A DNA stretch of 59,450 nt. Origin: Clostridia bacterium. Lineage in GTDB: Bacteria; Bacillota; Clostridia; Christensenellales; CAG-138. The position numbers and the translations under genes are program-made. The stretch is from positions 1-59,450 of the forward strand of contig JAFSEB010000002.1 in the NCBI GenBank assembly GCA_017435905.1, written 5' to 3'. The notes beneath the pieces are model-generated. The model did no database searches, was not told where the DNA came from, and was given only the letters and a program-made list of their open reading frames with translations. Below, piece after piece: positions 1-8,439 of this stretch. The stretch's first letter is position 1; the number at the start of each line of letters is the position of its first letter.

Positions 1-1076
1 CCGGATTTCGCCATATTGGAACAGAAGGTGTGTCTGCATACATGAGGGGTTACTTTGGGCATCTGGATGCGGTAGATCTTGTTGTACTTCTCGACAATGT
101 GCTGCAGGTATTTCTCCCAGTGCAGCGCAACCATCGGTCTGTCGTTCTTGTCCAGGAACAGGAAGCCGGCATATCCATCCACCATCGGCTCCACTTTCGG
201 TGCCACACGATTGGCGAGAATACGGCGGAAACACGCCACCACTTCCTCACTCATCGGCACATAGCGGATACCACTTTCCGTCTTGGGGTCCTGGATCACA
301 TACTGCATCTGCGATGTTCTCTGCAACTGATGGTCAACCTTGATGCGATTCTGATCGAACTCGATATCGGAAAAGGTCAATCCACAAAATTCCGAGATAC
401 GCAGCCCTGTGTTAAAGAGAATATAAATCGCATCGTAGTATCGGCAGAAATGCTTATCTTCCTTGATAAATTTCAGAAGTTCACGCTCCTGCTTTCGAGT
501 GATTGCTTCTCTGGTAACAGAATCATTTACGATCACCGATGCCAGTTCAAATCCAAAGGGATTCTTACGGATCAGGTCATCATCCACTGCCAACTGAAAA
601 GCCGGTCTCAGAACACCTCTGATGGAGTGAATGGAACTGTACCCTCTGCCATCCACCTGCTGAAGCTTAATCAGCCATGCTTTCGCATCGGACAGGCGAA
701 CCTTGTCAATGCGCTGCTTTCCAAAAGCTTCTTTCTTCAGGATATTGATCACGGTCTTATATCCTGCACGGGTGTTGTGGCTCACTCCGGTTTTCAAAGA
801 CACATACTTTTCTACCAGTTCAACTACCGTATAATTACCACCATTGGTAACAATGTGGTCAAACAGATCTGCCTGAATCTGTTTTTCCTTCTCTCTCAGC
901 GAAAGCTCTCGCTTCTTGCCCTTGGGTGTCGGATCGTTCTTGTCCAAACGCCAACTGTATACATTCTTTTCCTTGCCGTCCTCGTCAATATATCGGTAAC
1001 GATACCTCCCATCTGTACGCTGGTATTCGCCTTCACGCAAAATCCGGTTTCGATTGTCTCGTCTTTTTTCGCTCAT
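1..1076 (-). CDS. int: Tyrosine recombinase (Tn916-type integrase), 3' end truncated by window
   Basis: Site-specific recombinase that would integrate and excise the element. The start codon is ATG at 1076 and the frame stays open to the window edge, giving 358 residues. The catalytic arginine is seen in TGLRISE (R226) and the HxxR box in HVCRHTF (H345, R348). The N-terminal part has an arm-binding-like domain (REGEYQRTDGRYRYRYID). Tn916 Int is about 405 residues, so the missing end should carry the last His/Trp and the nucleophilic Tyr. It points away from the other genes, as in Tn916-type modules where int lies at one end next to xis. An inverted repeat lies just upstream of its start. Confidence 0.93.
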   Translation of the reverse strand, partial: MSEKRRDNRNRILREGEYQRTDGRYRYRYIDEDGKEKNVYSWRLDKNDPTPKGKKRELSLREKEKQIQADLFDHIVTNGGNYTVVELVEKYVSLKTGVSHNTRAGYKTVINILKKEAFGKQRIDKVRLSDAKAWLIKLQQVDGRGYSSIHSIRGVLRPAFQLAVDDDLIRKNPFGFELASVIVNDSVTREAITRKQERELLKFIKEDKHFCRYYDAIYILFNTGLRISEFCGLTFSDIEFDQNRIKVDHQLQRTSQMQYVIQDPKTESGIRYVPMSEEVVACFRRILANRVAPKVEPMVDGYAGFLFLDKNDRPMVALHWEKYLQHIVEKYNKIYRIQMPKVTPHVCRHTFCSNMAKS

Positions 1077-1097
1077 GGAATCTCTCCTTTCAAGAAA

Positions 1098-1116
1098 GGA
1101 GAGCCAGACTTGCGAT
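1098..1116 (+). repeat. 19-bp repeat, partner of 17367-17385 (inverted)
   Basis: This 19-nt sequence upstream of int reappears in inverted orientation at 17367-17385, upstream of tnpV, with 18 of 19 bases the same. The shared core is GCCAGACTTGCGAT (GTCAGACTTGCGAT in the other copy). A shorter inverted copy of its first bases (GGCTCTCC) lies at about 1135-1142 and makes a local hairpin. The positions near both ends of the element suggest recombinase binding sites or a shared leader element, but this is inference. Confidence 0.6.
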
Positions 1117-1189
1117 AACATCATATCACAAATTTGGCTCTCCGTATAGTTGTATCATGTGAAAACGGCAGTTCTGCCGTATTATTTTT

Positions 1190-1423
1190 TTACACAGCGG
1201 TAGCCTGATCCAGATACCGCTCAAACTTCTCCCGCTTGATCAGCGCCCTGTTGCCGTTCATAACATAGAAATCTTCATGCGGGTTCTGGTCGATCAGCAT
1301 CCGCAGTTTCCCTTCACCGATGTGATAGTACCCGGCAGCTTCCTCAATGGTCAGCGTGTATCTGCGCCATACCGGAATATCAAAATAGTTCTTCTCGCTT
1401 GCATTGCTCTTGTTATTCGCCAT
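1190..1423 (-). CDS. xis: Excisionase (Tn916 Xis-like)
   Basis: Small basic DNA-binding protein of 77 residues that directs Int towards excision. The hallmark segment [20 protein letters not shown] is the winged-helix region typical of Tn916 Xis ([21 protein letters not shown] in my recollection), followed by [18 protein letters not shown]. Start chosen at ATG 1423 because GGAGG lies 9 nt upstream. An ATG at 1429 is possible but sits only 3 nt from the same site. It lies 113 nt from the int start on the same strand. Confidence 0.92.
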   Translation of the reverse strand: [77 protein letters not shown]

Positions 1424-1429
1424 AGGCAT

Positions 1430-1728
1430 TTACCTCCATATATCAATTCGTTGTGCAGGGATGGGGCGTTCTGAACCCTGCGTTCTTCTGTGCTGCGTTC
1501 ATTTCAATACCTCCTAAAGCCAGGCAAGGGGAACCGGAAACAGAAACCAGAAACTGACTTCTAAAAACCAGATTCTTCCTTGCGGCAGTTGTCTTTGCTA
1601 TTTTGGTTTTTCTTGAATTTCTTTGTTGCCTTTGTTTCCAGAGAAGAAAAAGCCCTGCGGAACAGGGCTTTTCCCGGAAACCGATATGGCAACGGATTGG
1701 ATATTAAACAGGAAACCATGCTCCTTTC
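1430..1728. other. Intergenic region between xis and the VapE gene
   Basis: No convincing coding region is seen. It holds the ribosome binding site of xis near 1431 and a rho-independent terminator at 1647-1672 on the minus strand that would end the VapE transcript. Confidence 0.6.
1647..1672 (-). terminator. Rho-independent terminator after the VapE gene
   Basis: Inverted repeat AAAAGCCCTG / CAGGGCTTTT with a 6-nt loop. Read on the minus strand the stem is followed by TTTTTCTTCTC, so it ends transcripts coming from the VapE/primase/relaxase side. Confidence 0.75.
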
Positions 1729-3120
1729 TTAAAACGGCAGTTCCATCTGGCTGCATTCTTCCTCGGTCAGCTCACGAAAGCCATCCAAGGGGCTTGTCCC
1801 GGTTTCCACCGTTTCGTTTCCACGCATCCAGCCCCTTTGCTTTCCGTACTTCTTATAGCTTCTGGGATTAGGGTAAGGAATCCAGCCCGTCACAGACTGA
1901 TTCATAATCTCGTTGATCTCTCGTATCTCCCACGATTTCGGCTCGTCAAAGCGCCCCAACGCTTCGTGATGGAGCAGCTTGGAGCAAACCACATCTCCAT
2001 CAAAATCGTCCAGAAACGCCTGTATCACGCCCACCTTGGTGTCCTCCGGCATGAAGTGCTTTTGCAGGAGAACCAGCTGCTCATTCATTTCTTTAGACAG
2101 CTTCAGCTGTACCTTTCCTCGCCGGTAAAGGGTCATAGCTTCCGCCCACAGCTGATCCATATACTGCCGAGATGCCGCTTCATCTTCCAGAATGTGGACC
2201 TCTGCCTGTTCGGGATGTACCATGACGGGCAAAAAACGGCGGTTTCCGCTACGGTCAAGGGGAAGAAAGTCCAGCGCATTGGAAGTGCCGCCAAACACAC
2301 ACTGCCGAAGCCTGTCCTCCGGTTCTGTTGCATAAGGAACCTTGTAGGTTTCCTTGGAGCGGCTCAGAAACGATTTAATATCTTCGATGCTCCGTGCGTT
2401 TGCTGTGGCAATCATCTCCGACATTTCTATGATCCAGTGTCCCTGCATCTTGCGGAACACATTGTCGTCATCAATCTTTTTCAGGTCATCGGAGAACCAT
2501 TCATCCTTGCAGGCCAGAAAGCGGAAGAAGGTCGATTTACCGGCTCCCTGTCCGCCTACCAGACAGAGCATCAGTTCAAACTTACAGCCCGGTCTGAATA
2601 CCCGATGAATGGCTCCCAACAGAAACAGCCGCATGACTTCGGTGCCATACGCACATATTTCTGCGCCCAGGAAGTGATGAAGTACATAGGGGATGCGTTC
2701 TGTGCCATCCCATTCCAGACGGTTCAGATACTCCCGGATCGGGTGGTATTGATTCTGATGTGCAACCACCGTCAGCGCCCTGCGGATGCGGTTTTCGTTG
2801 TTCAGCCCGTATCGTTTTTCCAGATACAGCATGAGGTAGTTGAAATCCGTGTCGCTCATGGCAGAGGTGGTTCGCTCCCACCACAGGGGCTTGCAGATGT
2901 CAATGCGCCCGGTGAGGATGTTATAGCCGATGGCTCCATGCAGTACCGGGTCGGACTGAAAGACCTGGTATACATTCTGCATGGTATTTTTCACCTGCCC
3001 TTTATCGTTCACCTCCAGAAGTTCCCTGACTTCCTCCGGGGTCTGGCAGAGCCGGTTCTCTGCCAGCATCTTCAAGTTCTCTTTTAGATCCGGTGCCAAG
3101 CTCTGATAATTGCCGTTCAA
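1729..3120 (-). CDS. Virulence-associated E family protein (SF3-like replication helicase)
   Basis: VapE-family ATPase, usually the helicase partner of a small primase in phage-like and mobilizable elements. It has a Walker A motif GGQGAGKST near residue 190, then GHWIIEMSEM (Walker B region) and the conserved GGTSNALDFLPLDRSGNRRFLPV segment. The length of 463 residues fits single-module VapE proteins. The frame opens after a TGA just upstream and the first usable start is TTG at 3120, 119 nt inside the preceding CHC2 gene. An ATG at 3069 is an alternative. The long overlap suggests translational coupling. Together with the CHC2 protein it probably drives replication of the excised element. 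Confidence 0.88.
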   Translation of the reverse strand: MNGNYQSLAPDLKENLKMLAENRLCQTPEEVRELLEVNDKGQVKNTMQNVYQVFQSDPVLHGAIGYNILTGRIDICKPLWWERTTSAMSDTDFNYLMLYLEKRYGLNNENRIRRALTVVAHQNQYHPIREYLNRLEWDGTERIPYVLHHFLGAEICAYGTEVMRLFLLGAIHRVFRPGCKFELMLCLVGGQGAGKSTFFRFLACKDEWFSDDLKKIDDDNVFRKMQGHWIIEMSEMIATANARSIEDIKSFLSRSKETYKVPYATEPEDRLRQCVFGGTSNALDFLPLDRSGNRRFLPVMVHPEQAEVHILEDEAASRQYMDQLWAEAMTLYRRGKVQLKLSKEMNEQLVLLQKHFMPEDTKVGVIQAFLDDFDGDVVCSKLLHHEALGRFDEPKSWEIREINEIMNQSVTGWIPYPNPRSYKKYGKQRGWMRGNETVETGTSPLDGFRELTEEECSQMELPF

Positions 3121-3673
3121 GTTCCATCACTTCCTTTCCGTAATCTTTGATAAGTGCCGCACGCTCCTCAATGGAATCGTACAGCAGTACATCCAGTAAA
3201 TACTCGATGTGGTCTTTCTTTTGCAGGGCTTCCACGAACAATGGATGCCATGTTTCATCTTCCGTTTTTGGGGCGTATGCCTGTTCCCAATGCCGGAGCA
3301 GATGAAAATAATCTGATAATACCCGGAAGCATCTGGCTTCCAGTTCTCGGTACATTTGCTCCTCCGAGTTTTCTCTGATGGTCTTTTTCACCGTTTCCTT
3401 TCTTTTGTGATGTGTGTAGGGGATTTGAAAGTCCGCAGCCAGTTTTTCGGCGGCGGACTTTGCATCTAACCCATATAGCTGTGCAGTAAAATCAATTACA
3501 TCTCCATCAGCACCGCAGCCGAAGCAATGGAACCGCTTGTCCACCTTCATGCTGGGTGTCCGATCATTGTGAAAAGGGCAGTTGGCTTTTCCTGCCCGGT
3601 TGACATGAATGCCGTAGCTCTCTGCTGCCTGTCGGGTCGTGACGGTCTGTTTGACCGCTTCAAATACATTCAT
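3002..3673 (-). CDS. CHC2 zinc-finger protein (DNA primase-like)
   Basis: A 223-residue protein with an N-terminal CHC2 zinc-binding domain: CPFHNDRTPSM then FHCFGCGADGDVIDF, as at the N-terminus of DnaG primase. No TOPRIM catalytic domain follows, and the rest is helical and charged. In mobilizable elements such proteins sit directly before VapE-type helicases and serve element replication. Its last 40 residues overlap the VapE frame and have low-complexity, unconserved-looking composition, so the functional protein may end earlier. ATG at 3673 has AGGAGGATGCA upstream. Confidence 0.85.
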   Translation of the reverse strand: MNVFEAVKQTVTTRQAAESYGIHVNRAGKANCPFHNDRTPSMKVDKRFHCFGCGADGDVIDFTAQLYGLDAKSAAEKLAADFQIPYTHHKRKETVKKTIRENSEEQMYRELEARCFRVLSDYFHLLRHWEQAYAPKTEDETWHPLFVEALQKKDHIEYLLDVLLYDSIEERAALIKDYGKEVMELERQLSELGTGSKRELEDAGREPALPDPGGSQGTSGGER

Positions 3674-3739
3674 TGCATCCTCCTTTCAGGGAACAACAAA
3701 GGCACCCGACATTTTCGCAGGGAAAACGGCAAGTGCCTG

Positions 3740-5338
3740 TTAGAGTTCCATATTCTGTTTTTTGTGCTGCGGAGATTTCTGCTCCTGTTTCTGCTTTTCC
3801 TCTTCCTGGTAGAATTTGATTTGCTCAGTAGGCGAGTGCTTAGGTTCGGGCTTTTTCTGAACCTCTGCCTGTTCCGGCGTAAGGACTTTGCCAACCCAGT
3901 AGCGAATATCTCTCATCGGCTGCAATTCCTCTTTAACGGTCGTAAGCTGTTCGGCAAGCTCGGTGTGGGTTGCTCTCAGCGTGTCATACTCGGATTGCAG
4001 AGCTTCCAGATCTACGTTCAAATCAACGCCGTGCTTTTTCAGAGTACGATACGCCTTGTTGTAGGCAGTCAGCTCGTCCTTATGCTTTTCGGCAAAGGCG
4101 GCTTGTCTTGTTTTCCATCCAATTTTGATATATTTGTCATGGACTGCCTTGTGGGTCTGGCAGTCGGCAACCGCAGCCTGAATAGCGGTAATGATTTTCA
4201 TTCGGTTCGATGCGGTTTTCAGTTCCTTGCTGATTGCTCCTGCCTTTTGGTTCACACCCTGTAGGGCAGTGTCCAAATCTTCCAGCGTGAAAAGCCCATG
4301 TCCTTTCAAATAGATCAGCGCTTTGGAAACTGCTTTCAAATCATCGGCTGTTCCTTTCTGCTGTCCGTACCTCGACCATTCGCTGCGCTCTGCCTTTCGC
4401 AGATTCATATAATCACGGAGCAGAGTGGAGAGGTCTGGCGAAGCATTTTCTTTTTCTGCCTGCATTTCTGCAAAGGCTTCCTTGGTAGCTTCCAGAATAT
4501 CCGCAATCCAGTTTCGCAGATTTTTGATGGTGCTCCGGATAGCGTTCATCATGCGGTTAGCGGCCTTGATATCCCGGTTGAGATTGCCAATGTTGGTTTC
4601 AATGCCCTTGCGTTCCAGTGCAGACACGGCGGCTCCCATGTGTACTGTCGGGATCACATCAACTCCCTGCCGTTCGTAGGAACGCATATCCACTCGTTCA
4701 GGACTTCCGGCAAGTTCCAGATATTTATTCTGAATAACTTCCCATCCGTGTCTCCATTCCTCGGCGTGATACTGTTCGTTCCAGCCAACGGTATCTTCCT
4801 TGTGGCTTTTCCATCTGCCGGACGGTAAGCGGATGCGTTCACCGTTCTCATCAAGGTCATAAACCTTTCGGCTCTTGGGCAGCCACTTTCCATTTTCATC
4901 AATGGCTCGCATGGTCAGCATGATGTGACAATGCGGATTGTGTCCCGGAGGATCTGGGTCATGGATTGCAAAGTCGCAGCACATTCCCTTGGACACGAAA
5001 TGCTCTTGGCAATACTCCTGCAACATCTGCGGACACATTTCAAGCGGAACCTCTCTTGGCAGGGCAACGACAAATCGCCTTGCAAGCTGCGAGTTCCATT
5101 GCTTCTCCACCTCCTCAGCAGAGTTCCAGAGCGTTGCCCGGTCTGCATATTCGGAAGGGGCATTTGTCGGAAGCATAATTTCCGTGTAAACAACTTCCTT
5201 CTGCTTTCTACGGTGGTCTTTGAATTTCTGGTCGTACTCGGAAAATATTTTTTCTCCGGCTTGGTAGGCGGCTCCGGCAACAGCAGAGCTGCCTTTGCTT
5301 CTCTGAACTATTCGTATTTCCAGATGGGGAACCGGCAT
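3740..5338 (-). CDS. mobA: MobA/MobL-family relaxase (MobQ class)
   Basis: Relaxase that nicks oriT and leads DNA transfer when a conjugative helper is present. The N-terminus has the MobA/MobL signature IVQRSKGSSAVAGAAYQAGE with the likely catalytic Tyr in AYQAG. The metal-binding histidine cluster is in HNPHCHIMLTMR. The C-terminal half is long and coiled-coil rich, ending with EEEKQKQEQKSPQHKKQ. Length is 532 residues. Start set at ATG 5338 because a perfect AAAGGAGG lies 8 nt upstream; the frame is open further but has no signal. A candidate oriT lies in the 250 nt upstream. Confidence 0.93.
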   Translation of the reverse strand: MPVPHLEIRIVQRSKGSSAVAGAAYQAGEKIFSEYDQKFKDHRRKQKEVVYTEIMLPTNAPSEYADRATLWNSAEEVEKQWNSQLARRFVVALPREVPLEMCPQMLQEYCQEHFVSKGMCCDFAIHDPDPPGHNPHCHIMLTMRAIDENGKWLPKSRKVYDLDENGERIRLPSGRWKSHKEDTVGWNEQYHAEEWRHGWEVIQNKYLELAGSPERVDMRSYERQGVDVIPTVHMGAAVSALERKGIETNIGNLNRDIKAANRMMNAIRSTIKNLRNWIADILEATKEAFAEMQAEKENASPDLSTLLRDYMNLRKAERSEWSRYGQQKGTADDLKAVSKALIYLKGHGLFTLEDLDTALQGVNQKAGAISKELKTASNRMKIITAIQAAVADCQTHKAVHDKYIKIGWKTRQAAFAEKHKDELTAYNKAYRTLKKHGVDLNVDLEALQSEYDTLRATHTELAEQLTTVKEELQPMRDIRYWVGKVLTPEQAEVQKKPEPKHSPTEQIKFYQEEEKQKQEQKSPQHKKQNMEL

Positions 5339-5370
5339 TTTGTTTGAACCTCCTTTCGGTGCGTTATCAA

Positions 5371-5418
5371 CTTGCTGCCGGGGAACGATTGCGCCTGCAA
5401 TCGTTCCTCGGCGGCAAG
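5371..5418. repeat. Long inverted repeat upstream of the relaxase gene
   Basis: An outer stem CTTGCTGCCG (5371-5380) pairs with CGGCGGCAAG (5409-5418) with one mismatch. It encloses a perfect 10-bp stem GAACGATTGC (5383-5392) / GCAATCGTTC (5397-5406). It lies in the relaxase leader and may be part of the transfer origin or a regulatory hairpin. Confidence 0.7.
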
Positions 5419-5541
5419 TCCACAAAGGGGTAGCTGGCAAAGCCAGCGCAGGGGAAGTGTAGCTTCCTCTGGATGATTGGAGCAAAGGACTTTTGCGGAA
5501 ATCATCAAGCTCCCTGCAAGGGGCTTTCGGCAGAACGCAAT

Positions 5542-5585
5542 CACCATCTTTAGGTGGTGTATAATTGCGCCCTATTCAAGAATAG
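5542..5585 (+). other. oriT: Candidate oriT with MobQ-type nic site
   Basis: A hairpin CACCATCT/AGGTGGTG (5542-5559, one G-T pair) is followed by TATAATTGCGCCCTATT. This matches the recalled RSF1010/MobQ nic layout, in which an inverted repeat is followed by TAAGTGCG|CCCT. By analogy the nick would fall between 5569 and 5570 on the plus strand. Its place next to a MobQ-class relaxase gene supports the call. Confidence 0.75.
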
Positions 5586-5589
5586 GGCT

Positions 5590-5901
5590 TTAGCCTCCGT
5601 CCGGTTGTGCTGTTTCTTTTCGTTTCTCAATCAGCATACTCAGCTTCTTATGAACCGCTTCGTCGTGGAAGATGAAAGTCAAAAGTTCCATCACATCATC
5701 ATCGGTCAGAATGGTTGGCTCTCTCAAAAAGGTTTCCAACATACCGGCACGGGTACAGAGCCGATGGGTTCTCTCACTCCGGGTTAATTGCTTGATTTCG
5801 CTTTCCAGTCGCTTTTCCTTGTGCTTGGCTGCGGTCAGTTTTTTCTCAGCCACATATTTTTGCTGCTTCAATTTTTCCAACTGTTCATTCGGCAATCGCA
5901 T
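5590..5901 (-). CDS. DUF3847-like mobilization accessory protein
   Basis: A 103-residue protein, mostly helical. The N-terminal half is a charged coiled coil (LEKLKQQKYVAEKKLTAAKH), the C-terminal half has REPTILTDDDVMELLTFIFH. It resembles the DUF3847 family that is common beside MobA/MobL relaxases in Clostridia. Start ATG at 5901 overlaps the stop of the preceding gene by one base (TGATG), so the two are translationally coupled. It is separated from the relaxase by the candidate oriT, which suggests a relaxosome accessory role (inference). Confidence 0.7.
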   Translation of the reverse strand: MRLPNEQLEKLKQQKYVAEKKLTAAKHKEKRLESEIKQLTRSERTHRLCTRAGMLETFLREPTILTDDDVMELLTFIFHDEAVHKKLSMLIEKRKETAQPDGG

Positions 5902-6128
5902 CACCCCCGCTTGACCCAAACAATGTCATAACCCAAAGCATCGGCCAGCTCCACCGCTTCGCCGTAGCGCAGGCTTCCACGCTTCAGCTTACCGGACAAA
6001 TTGGGAACACTGCTGCTCCATCCGTACTCATCTGCCAGATAATCCACCACCTCGCTCATGGTCATTCCCGCCCGGACAATGTAGGACTTGATTTCGTTTC
6101 GATACAATTCAGACGTTTTCTTCTTCAT
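5901..6128 (-). CDS. Small DUF6471-like helix-turn-helix protein
   Basis: A 75-residue protein: YRNEIKSYIVRAGMTMSEVV then SVPNLSGKLKRGSLRYGEAV, which reads as a compact DNA-binding helix-turn-helix and resembles DUF6471. ATG 6128 chosen for the GGAGG 10 nt upstream (a start at 6149 would lie before that site). It is the first gene of the minus-strand mobilization cluster and probably binds oriT or autoregulates the cluster. The family name is from memory and less certain than the HTH character. Confidence 0.65.
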   Translation of the reverse strand: MKKKTSELYRNEIKSYIVRAGMTMSEVVDYLADEYGWSSSVPNLSGKLKRGSLRYGEAVELADALGYDIVWVKRG

Positions 6129-6706
6129 ATTCACATTTCCTCCATTCATTTTTGTTCGTAATATGGTATAATTTGCTTATCAAACAGCGAGTGCCGTACA
6201 GTTTTTCGTGTCAGAAACGGCGAATAGGCTTTTGACTCAAAATTCTCTGGACGATGTCCTGTCCATAAGGGGAAGCATCCATCTTCGCTGTTTAATATGT
6301 TTTTTTGTGAAATAACGAAAATCCTCATTCTATGCTGCACTGGGTTCACTGTTGAGTGCATCACTCATTGGTATGGATAACCACACAAAATGAGTGGTTT
6401 TTACGCTGATTTCACATGGTTTGAATTTAACCCGTGATTTTTGAGTGCCGTTCTGCCCAAATGTCGTTCCTGCCCGGAGATCTTCCCGGCGTTTTCGCCC
6501 CGTTGGTACGCTCGTGCATTTCGCAGTTGTGGCGATACTTCGCTGGGGGCCATATCCCATTCGGACGGTCATTCAGTTTTCAAGGTGCATCGGTGATTTA
6601 CAAGTACAGTTTAGCGAAAAAAGACGCTCTCTCCCGTATGTCCAAAAGGTAGGAAAAGAGCGTAAAAATGCGTGGTTTTCCACGCTTATGGAAATGGAGA
6701 TGAAAT
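6129..6706. other. Divergent intergenic region, no clear gene
   Basis: About 580 nt between the minus-strand mobilization genes and the plus-strand XRE gene. It must contain both promoters. A minus-strand frame at 6330-6572 (80 residues) is open but has an odd composition rich in T, R and S and no good ribosome binding site, so it is not called. The ribosome binding site of the XRE gene (GGAG) lies at about 6694. Confidence 0.5.
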
Positions 6707-7555
6707 ATGCAACCGAAACTTACTGTTCAGGAAAGATTGAAGGATCTGCGTGTTGTAGATTTTAAGTTGACGCTGGAAGAATTGGCAGAGCGCACCGGCC
6801 TGTCCCGTTCTGCTCTCGGAAAATATGAATCCGATGAAACCGCAAAAGACATCAGTCCCTTTGCGATCCAAACTCTCGCCAAGTTCTATGGCGTGTCCAC
6901 GGACTACCTGCTGGGTCTGACAGAAAATAAAAATCACCCAAACACAGAGCTGAATGCTCTGCATTTGAGTGATGACGCAATTACTGTATTAACTGCGGGG
7001 GACTTCAATCACCGGCTGCTTTCTGAAATGATCTGCCACAAAGATTTTCAGCGCATGATGCTGGATGCGGAAATCTATGTTGACCGCATTGCGGATATGC
7101 GGATCACCGACATGAATGCTGTCATGGAAGCTGTTCGGCAATCTGTGATTAAGAAAAAAGAGAACGATCAGCAGGATTTGTACTTGCGCACCTTGGAGCT
7201 GGCGCAGGTGCAGGAAGATGAATATTTCGGCCATGTGATTTCCAAGGATCTGACCGGTATCCTACGTGACATTCGTGATACGCACCGCAAGGATGCAACC
7301 ACAGCGGACGAGAGTTCCGCTGCGCTGGATGTTCAGAAACAATTACAGGATGCCATGGACTACAAAGGCAGTACCGAAGAAAAGAAAGCTCGTCTGTTCC
7401 TTGCTAACCTCGGCATTGACTATGATGCGATTACCAAGGAACAGTTTGCAAATCTGATTGAAGTGCTGAAACTGTCCAAGCACATGAACAGTCCAATCAG
7501 CCAGCGTGGTAAAGGCAGTATGACCCATGGTAAAGGCAAACGGAAACGGAAGTAA
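6707..7555 (+). CDS. XRE-family transcriptional regulator
   Basis: A 282-residue regulator with an N-terminal HTH_XRE domain (residues about 8-65: LTLEELAERTGLSRSALGKYE, then ISPFAIQTLAKFYGVSTDYLLG) and a long helical C-terminal domain of unknown ligand. The tail GKGKRKRK is basic. ATG with GGAG upstream. It stands at the head of the plus-strand cargo and 32 nt before the two-TM protein. It may act as the element's repressor controlling the divergent mobilization cluster (inference). Confidence 0.88.
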   Translation: MQPKLTVQERLKDLRVVDFKLTLEELAERTGLSRSALGKYESDETAKDISPFAIQTLAKFYGVSTDYLLGLTENKNHPNTELNALHLSDDAITVLTAGDFNHRLLSEMICHKDFQRMMLDAEIYVDRIADMRITDMNAVMEAVRQSVIKKKENDQQDLYLRTLELAQVQEDEYFGHVISKDLTGILRDIRDTHRKDATTADESSAALDVQKQLQDAMDYKGSTEEKKARLFLANLGIDYDAITKEQFANLIEVLKLSKHMNSPISQRGKGSMTHGKGKRKRK

Positions 7556-7587
7556 CTTCTAAAAATACAATCAACAAGGAGGGGCAC

Positions 7588-8415
7588 ATGTCAAAAAGAA
7601 CTAAGTTCCTCATAATATTAGGAGCTGTTTTTTTAATTATCGGCATTCCGGTCATAATCAACGAATGCTATAAGGCCAATTGTGGCTACATAACTGTATG
7701 GGATGGTTCGGATGTGCTGGGGTATTATGGAACAATACTGGGTTCAGTGATTGCCGTAATTTCAATCATCGTAACAATAACATTTACAAAAAAGCAAATC
7801 CAGCGAGAGTCTTTTCTGAAAAACGAAGATGAGAAGTGGAATAGGCTCAGAGAAATTTTTCTGCAGATCTTAAATGACATCAATCCCATGAGGGTTCTTA
7901 AAGATGTGATGGATAATGGTTTTACTGATCCGACAAAGGCAATCCATCTCTTGCAGAGATATCAGTTGGATTGTAAAATGGCCAACGATTTGTTGAATGT
8001 CCACTTGAATATGAGTGATTACCCAAAGTTCAAAGAATTAATCGATGGCATTGCAACTACAGCAGAATACTTTGTGGGTATTAGTCAAAAGGAAATTGAT
8101 CAGTATTCTGATCTTCGAATTTGGCAACACAAAGATGCCGCTCACGAAATGCTACGGATTGAAAAAGAGCGTCCAGGCTCTTTTTCAAAAGATCATATTG
8201 CTCTTAACGAGGAAGTTGTAGAAAAAATCAAAACGATAAGCTACGAAAATATCAACCTGCAAATAACGCAACTTAACACAGAATTAGTTCAGGCATATGA
8301 AGAAAAATACCGGACATTACTGCAACTCACGGGATCTACATTTGAAACAATCGCTATAGAGACAAAGCGACAAGCTGACAGTATGCTGTCTTTCGGGAAA
8401 GTGCGCAACAGATAA
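7588..8415 (+). CDS. Two-TM membrane protein with long cytoplasmic helical domain, function unknown
   Basis: A 275-residue protein. TM1 covers residues about 5-24 (FLIILGAVFLIIGIPVIIN), a short loop contains GYITVWDGSDVLGYYG, TM2 covers about 48-70 (TILGSVIAVISIIVTITFT), and the remaining 200 residues are charged and alpha-helical. I do not recognise a catalytic motif. The WDGSDxLGYYG loop occurs, as far as I recall, in uncharacterised Firmicute membrane proteins of genomic islands. RBS AAGGAGG. It follows the XRE gene by 32 nt and ends in a strong bidirectional terminator, so it pairs with XRE and not with the defence unit downstream. Confidence 0.75.
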   Translation: MSKRTKFLIILGAVFLIIGIPVIINECYKANCGYITVWDGSDVLGYYGTILGSVIAVISIIVTITFTKKQIQRESFLKNEDEKWNRLREIFLQILNDINPMRVLKDVMDNGFTDPTKAIHLLQRYQLDCKMANDLLNVHLNMSDYPKFKELIDGIATTAEYFVGISQKEIDQYSDLRIWQHKDAAHEMLRIEKERPGSFSKDHIALNEEVVEKIKTISYENINLQITQLNTELVQAYEEKYRTLLQLTGSTFETIAIETKRQADSMLSFGKVRNR

Positions 8416-8439
8416 TAATATTGTCCCTGAACTGCAAAA

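Noticed and set aside
30..1118. Open frame on the plus strand at the left end
   Set aside because: It is the complement of the integrase gene, whose minus-strand reading has catalytic motifs; the plus reading has none.
6330..6572. 80-residue minus-strand frame between the mobilization cluster and XRE
   Set aside because: No good ribosome binding site, composition unlike neighbours and no recognised domain; kept only as part of the unexplained intergenic region.
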